Positions 35,049 to 64,000 of a stretch of 64,000 nt of DNA are shown here, piece by piece (position 1 is the stretch's first letter; every line of letters starts with the position of its first letter). The DNA lies in NCBI GenBank assembly GCA_020137815.1, contig CM035357.1:2155020-2219019 (forward strand), given 5' to 3'. The position numbers and the translations under genes were made by a program. Origin of the DNA: Hormiphora californensis (taxonomy: Eukaryota > Ctenophora > Tentaculata > Cydippida > Pleurobrachiidae). The notes beneath the pieces are model-generated. The model saw only the letters and a list, made by a program, of their open reading frames with translations. It ran no database searches and was not told the DNA's origin.

Positions 35049-35568
35049 GTAACTAATCGACTGTAACTAATCCTTCCTGTAACTAATCCTTGCTACACAC
35101 AGACCACTGCACTATTAGCTACAAAGCTACACGACACCGCACAGCTATCATACACGCAAAGTCTCGCGGTGATATGGTGAATTGCTCACACTTTTATAGA
35201 GGGGGTGTGTTGTGGTTACCCACTCTGATAGAGATAGAGAGATAGAAAGATAGAGAGAGTGAGGGAGATGGAGAGAGATAGAGAGAGATGGATACTATTG
35301 TTATAGCTAGGGGCGGGGGATGCTATAATATTGACACGTATTAAATAGTATACACCGTCCCTCTATTAGTATAATATGGGACTCACATAAGAGAGAGAAT
35401 ATGAATAAAGTACGAGCTGATAACACCCCGTGATTGTAACTGTTTTCTGAGTACAGTTGGATATATACTCCTACTCCTAGTAAATCCTCTGTTACTTATA
35501 TATGACTCATATTATGAGGAGTAAACAACAACAAAAAGTACATGAGAAATACACAATAAATAACTTAC

Positions 35569-59531
<23,963 letters not shown>

Positions 59532-59898
59532 TTTCACACAACAGAGCTACATTCTATTTCTCCGGAGACAGGAACAATTTACATGCTAAAAGCGATTGAG
59601 GAATTAATGTTCTGGAATTCTGAGTTGGCGGGTTGCATAAATCATGTTAACCCCATCTGATGTCAGACATAAAATAAAATGAAATAGGTTTTTAGCGAAT
59701 TGTAAAATTGCACAATGATGTACTTTACACAAAGAGAGATCAACTCGTCAAAAAAAACAATCAAAACTGTTAGCTCGTAATATATAGTCTACCTTGTAAA
59801 CAAAATTTAACCTACTGAACAAAAAGAAACAGTAATCAGCGGTAACCATGGTTACTAGTGTGGTTACCATGGTTACAATTTACCCAAGTCTCCCCTAC
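59532..59898. other. Spacer between TGFBRAP1-like start and STX18 end
   Basis: About 370 bp separate the proposed TGFBRAP1-like start from the STX18 stop on the same strand. It must contain the TGFBRAP1-like promoter unless the transcript begins elsewhere. No TATA box stands out. Some GGTTACCATGGTTACTAGTG repeats at 59850-59880. Confidence 0.5.
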
Positions 59899-62628
59899 TT
59901 AATGATACCAGTCAAGGAAAAGAAGACAGCAGCTTGCCATGATAAAAATAAATAACAGCCAAACTCTGAATCCCGCAGCACTCTTGATCGCTTCCCGCAG
60001 TTCCTCGTTTCCAGATCGCGTGTTTTCTGAAGGAGTAATTTGTTTTATGAAGGAGTAAACTGTTTTATGAAGGAGTAAATTGTTTTATGAAGGAGTAATT
60101 CGTTTTTACGAAGGAGCATCTAACTAACGGTCGTCCTGTGACCTGTACTAACCTGTAGTTTCAACAGCCGTCCGATGAATTTGGAAGATCTGGTCCGATT
60201 GAGAGAGGACTTTTTCGGTGAAAATCTCTTGTAACCTTGATATTTCCACAACTGTGCCCTCTATACTTTGCACCTACAGGGGAATTAGAGTTTGTCAACT
60301 TTTGACAAACTCAGTCGAATATATCACTCGTCAGATTCTCCGTGTGTGTGTGTGTGTGACCTAAGTATTAGTCTCCGTGACCTACTGCTGAAAATGAAGG
60401 CGGAACATTGGTGGCATGTTCTTGGTTACTAGAGAGTCGGGTATGACCTGTTTGAAATACTGGTATAACCCGTTAGAACTCTAATATCACTGTGCCCGAT
60501 AACACTGCCGTGACGTCACGTATGGTGCGTGGCGTCACAGCAGTGTCACATGGTGTGATAACATGTGACACTGTTGTGACGCCACGCAGTCTGCTGTGCC
60601 ATTTGTTAGAATTTATCTGGGTTACAAAACATATTATATGAGAAACTAATACCAGCAGCTGTGCAGCAGATAACCGATATGTTTTCTACTTTTCTCTGGT
60701 ACAGCTCACCCCGGAATGTGAGGAATGAAGCAGGTATGGTAGCTATGGCGACCGGTATATATGATGACGTCATAATACACTTTGAAGGAAAGAAGTGAGA
60801 AATTAGAGCTAGCTGTAAGACCTTTCAACTCTCGATTACCCCCCCCCCCCCAAATTACCAGAAAACTCCCACTTTATGCATTCAATATCCAAGTAACATA
60901 TTTCGTCACCAAGTAATTAAAATTAATTAACGGCTAATTAAATTACCTCTGCGCTGGTGGCAGTTAGCTCAGCATACAAATCATTGTTTTCCATTTCCAA
61001 CTGTTGGACCTCCTCAGCGGATAATCCGAGGTCATCCTCTGTCAGATAGTCATTGTCGCCACGAGCATATTCTTCAACCTGGTAATAACCATATATGGGC
61101 ATATGTCTTACGTTGACCATATATGGTCATATGACGTCATAATTTGACCATATATAGGCATATAATGAAACACCCTGTATTACCTGTTCCATGTTTCGTA
61201 TGGTTGAGACCTGGTGAGAACTGAGCCTGGATAACCGATGGTGTTCCAGTGCTTGTTTTACATGTACAGCCTTGGTATGGGAGTAGCGATCGCAGGCCTG
61301 TTTTAGGGATTGGGTCAACACGAATATCACCCCCTCTTGATGCTGCTTCAGCTGGCCTGATGGGAGGTGATGGGATATGGGTTAAACAGGGGGGACGTGA
61401 TTTATCAATTTATTAATTTTCGGCTAGATAATGATACATTCTGGAGTTGGAATTTGGATTTAAAAAGAGGGATAAATTATGGGACACGTATTGTAACACA
61501 TTATCGTATGCTATCGGGTGGGGCTAGATAAATTGTAAACCAGTAGGCCAGTAGGTTTCTATTCACTGAGTTGTAGGAACGTGACTCAACGAGAGAGCCT
61601 ATCGGAGATTGTATAACAGGTGCACATTCTTATCTTTTACTTACTGCAACCACGACCCAAATTTCCCAAAGCCCAAAACATTTCCAAAGTCTTGCGTGAC
61701 ATATATCACCAAGTTCCGGCGTGACATGGCCCAGTCCCGGCGTGATGTGACCGAGTTCCGGCGTGATACTAACCTTCTATTTCCGAAATTAGCGTGTTGA
61801 GCGAGGCTATAGCGTCCTTACACTGAACCATAAACATGTTGGCGGACATATCGAACTCTAACCTGGAACCGGGGGAGAGGATAGGCGTTAATTATTTATC
61901 ATCCGGAACCCAGGGGAGGGGGGATATTAGAATTGGCCTAATGGCCTGCTACCCCTCTATCAGTATAAACAGACCCTCCCCAGAAGGGGGATTATACCAG
62001 GGGCACGGAGAAGTTGCGATAAAAGGGGATTATACCTCTGTTCATCAGAGAGGCTGGTGAAGGCATCACTACAAGTTGAGCCAATGTACTGGTCCTTTGT
62101 CTCACGTACCAGAACATCCAACTGGGGGATGTGATGACGTCATAGGGAGGGATGACGTCATAGGGTGGGATGACTTCATAGGAGGGATGACGTCATAGAT
62201 ATCAAATCAATGACGTCACATCAATGGTGTATAAGCAGTGGCTGTCATGGGAAAAGTACTACAAAATAGTTTCTGAACAAACTTCTTTAACCCCAATGCA
62301 AGAGGGGACGGTGGGGCGCCGGGCGGGAGAGGGTCGGGGTAGTGGCGGGAGAGGGTGGGTATCGGGGGTGGGTTGGTACCTGAGAGATGGTGTTCATGAG
62401 GGGTGAGTATCGGGGGTGGGGTTGGTAACTACCTGTGAGATAGTGTGGGGCGGGGCAGGCTGGGGTTGATACCTGAGAGATGGTGTTCATGACGCCCCAT
62501 GCTGTCTGGGTAAACACTGACTGGTGGGTTTTACTGGGTAGAATGTCAGCGTTAGAGCCTTTTATTCCAGTCTGACTCCGGATCCTTTTGACCTCTTGCT
62601 TGAAGGTTTTTGTTACCTCAACCGCCAT
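59899..62628 (-). CDS. STX18: Syntaxin 18, ER Qa-SNARE
   Basis: ER-resident SNARE for Golgi-to-ER transport, partner of the NRZ tether, Sec22b, BNIP1 and USE1. Seven exons with consistent phases: 62473-62628, 62036-62121, 61774-61862, 61184-61356, 60947-61078, 60153-60273 and 59899-60026, giving 294 residues (human 335). The N-terminus [14 protein letters not shown] matches the family. The Habc region is weakly conserved. [20 protein letters not shown] starts the SNARE segment, followed by the strongly conserved [18 protein letters not shown]. The C-terminus [20 protein letters not shown] is the tail anchor. No signal peptide, as expected. Several introns hold TGACGTCA octamers. Confidence 0.95.
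60512..60600. repeat. Palindrome with TGACGTCA
   Basis: GTGGCGTCACAGCAGTGTCA and TGACACTGTTGTGACGCCAC face each other across about ten bases at 60529-60587, preceded by TGACGTCA. In the last-but-one STX18 intron. Confidence 0.75.
62131..62220. promoter_or_regulatory. Cluster of TGACGTCA (CRE/ATF-type) octamers
   Basis: GATGACGTCATAGGG-type units repeat with TGACGTCA at 62135, 62153, 62188 and 62211, and one variant (TGACTTCA) at 62171. They lie in the first STX18 intron, next to exon 2. CREB/ATF-family proteins bind this octamer; whether it is used is unknown, and a chance minisatellite is possible. Confidence 0.4.
62380..62397 (-). repeat. Duplicate of the STX18 exon 1 end and donor
   Basis: On the minus strand ATGAACACCATCTCTCAG followed by GTACC repeats the last 18 bases of exon 1 (62473-62490) and its donor, 93 bp further into the intron. 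A poorer copy lies at about 62430-62446. Confidence 0.8.
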
Positions 62629-62918
62629 TAATTGGCCAGTTAATTAATTAATTAATTGACTATGCTGACGTCAATAGTAGCCAATGTATATTTGGATCAA
62701 TCTTGCTAAAAGTAGTTTGAGGGATTGGTAATGAAAGGATCAGAGGAGGGGATAGTAAAAACTAAAAACCAAAAACACAAATTCGGTTTCGAAATGGAAT
62801 AAAAACACATAAACAGAAAATGACCCAATATATATAACTTTCCCTCTGACATTATAACATATACGTATCCAGTTAGCCTAACCAGGAAGCATAACTAGAA
62901 CATACAGTCGACACCTCC

Positions 62919-63305
62919 TCATTGGATAAACAGGACGGTGAATGCCATGGCAACGCAAAATGCGCTGACAAACGGTGACAGCCTTTCTCCAATTCTGGCG
63001 CTTTTCCAGAACACTCCGAGGATCCTGGAATTAAAATTAATGAAAAGTTATTATGTGAATTCAATCTTTTAATTATTCTATAAAATAATATAACCACCTC
63101 TAAAGTACACCTATTTACTATATATGAGAGGTTGCCCTGCTAGACCCTCGTTCCCGCACCCCCGAACATAACAAGGGGGAGGGGGGACCTACCCTTTTTT
63201 GTTTTTGTCCAGAAGAGTGGGCATGTGTTTGCGAATGTAGGTACACGTACAGATGAGCAGACACGCTACCACCAGCAAACTCTGGAAGCTGAAGATAGCC
63301 GACAT
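62919..63305 (-). CDS. TMEM167A: Kish / TMEM167A, small Golgi membrane protein
   Basis: Two exons, 63193-63305 and 62919-63024, joined through a split Gly codon to exactly 72 residues, the family's invariant length. It begins [20 protein letters not shown] (first membrane helix), then [17 protein letters not shown]. Exon 2 continues [19 protein letters not shown] and a second helix ending VLFIQ. Kish proteins act in constitutive secretion at the Golgi. The gene is about 290 bp upstream of STX18 on the same strand. No ambiguity in identity. Confidence 0.96.
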
Positions 63306-63722
63306 GGTGAGCTACAATTGGAGGGAGTTAGGTTACGATTGGAGGTTTTTTTGTTACAATTGGAGGTTTTTGGTTAGAATAATTGGAGGTTCATTGTTAC
63401 AAACTTGGAGGTTTTCGGTTACGATTAAAGGTTTTTAGGTTACGATTTTGGAGGGAATTAGAAGAATAAGTAGGGGAAGGTGTGAATTAAAAAGACTCAA
63501 TTGACTGATGGTAAAAATTGAAGTTTGGTTTAAAAAAGAACAGTTCAAATAAAATAAATATCCTTTTGTAGTGATATCCCTGTCTTGCAGCACCCACCCA
63601 GAATCCTAACGAACTTCAAGAGGCACATGGCAGAGTTTTTGGAGGATTCGTAGTCAACTAGAGGTTAGTGATTGTCTAATTAATCCCAGTTAATTGATAG
63701 TAGTCCACAATTAGGTCGTCAA
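63306..63722. other. Spacer with 27-bp-scale repeats
   Basis: 63310-63450 is built of GTTACAATTGGAGGTTTTTT-like units. The rest is unique. It lies between the Kish start codon and the POLR2F stop codon, so it should hold the Kish promoter and the POLR2F 3' UTR. 63695-63720 is a second copy of the last 21 coding bases of POLR2F. Confidence 0.6.
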
Positions 63723-63821
63723 TTAGTAGTCCACAATTAGCTCGTCGATAGCCCAATCTTCATAACTGTTATCGGGGAGATATCGCCTCACAATTAGAGG
63801 AATCTTCCGCTCCTTCAACTC
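63723..63821 (-). CDS. POLR2F: RNA polymerase subunit RPB6 (RPABC2), last exon only
   Basis: The acceptor CAG at 63822-63824 is followed by 32 codons and [23 protein letters not shown] then [12 protein letters not shown]. This is the highly conserved C-terminal tail of RPB6, the subunit common to RNA polymerases I, II and III, where it stabilises the clamp. The exon starts in phase 0. Upstream exons would lie beyond the right edge; nothing in 63830-64000 matches the preceding part of RPB6. Confidence 0.94.
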   Translation of the reverse strand, partial: ELKERKIPLIVRRYLPDNSYEDWAIDELIVDY

Positions 63822-64000
63822 CTGCAATATGTGTTCATTATTATGGGGATATTTAGATGTATCGATAGTGAGTCACAACAAATCCTCAACAATATGTAAC
63901 CACCCCATTAAATTCCACTATCATCCGTAAGATTGCACAAATCTCCTCTCCATAGAAGATGAACCCCCCTCAGCACCCCCAAAGTAAACATACCAATTTA

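Larger units (their letters stand above)
34387..35568. other. Region between palindromes and TGFBRAP1-like exon 14
   Basis: A CT/TTTC-rich stretch at 34420-34565, a tRNA-like sequence at 34705-34777, a MITE at 34942-35048 and GATAGA/GAGAGA repeats at about 35220-35290. The downstream exons expected for the TGFBRAP1-like gene were not recognised here. Confidence 0.6.

Noticed and set aside
35103-35172. Exon-like 69-bp open segment with CACACAG acceptor and GTGATA donor on the plus strand (TTALLATKLHDTAQLSYTQSLA)
   Set aside because: Isolated, no matching neighbour exon and no recognised family. Kept only as a note.

Overview
This is a eukaryotic, almost certainly metazoan, nuclear window. Genes are split by GT-AG introns, TATA boxes sit before single-exon genes, tRNA genes end in T-runs, and the space between exons is packed with LINEs, short inverted-repeat elements, microsatellites and minisatellites. 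The gene families present (a Tuba-type SH3/DH/BAR scaffold, an SLC22 transporter, TGFBRAP1, syntaxin 18, Kish, RPB6 and C-type-lectin-like secreted proteins) fit an invertebrate. Which phylum cannot be decided from the sequence; a non-bilaterian is possible but this is a guess.

Layout. 1-19.6 kb (+) is a 22-exon DNMBP/Tuba-like gene of about 1,590 residues with N-terminal SH3 domains, a proline-rich segment, DH, BAR, SH3, a second proline-rich segment and a final SH3. Its 5.2-kb intron (4.3-9.5 kb) holds three tRNA-Arg(ACG) genes and a two-exon SLC22-like transporter on the minus strand. The next intron (9.6-12.3 kb) holds the first exon of a small secreted cysteine-rich protein. Just downstream, 19.7-21.2 kb is the 3' part of a CR1/Jockey-type LINE. 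22.2-25.4 kb has no readable gene, but contains tRNA-Arg copies that differ from the intact genes almost only by deletions. 26.4-34.4 kb is a cluster of very long inverted repeats: a 3.7-kb element with roughly 950-bp arms around a 258-codon CxxC-type ORF, followed by two back-to-back hairpins nested inside a third pair of arms. 35.6-59.5 kb (-) is a TGFBRAP1 gene, of which 14 exons can be followed. Its last third cannot be found in the window. One 13.3-kb intron of it carries two tandem-duplicated C-type-lectin-like genes (+), an R4/Dong-like LINE bounded by (CT)n tracts, and a second, broken copy of that LINE interrupted by three different inverted-repeat elements. A further 6.3-kb intron carries an RTE-like LINE fragment and a single-exon cysteine-rich membrane protein gene (+). 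59.9-62.6 kb (-) is STX18, 62.9-63.3 kb (-) is TMEM167A (Kish), and 63.7-63.8 kb (-) is the last exon of POLR2F.

Function. The right half encodes membrane-traffic components: the TGFBRAP1 tethering protein (CORVET complex), the ER SNARE syntaxin 18 and the Golgi protein Kish, beside RNA polymerase subunit RPB6. The left half encodes a Cdc42-GEF/BAR scaffold that links membranes to actin. Nothing suggests an operon; strand changes and nesting argue for separate transcription. All exon joins were made by eye from splice consensus, reading frame and protein-family agreement.
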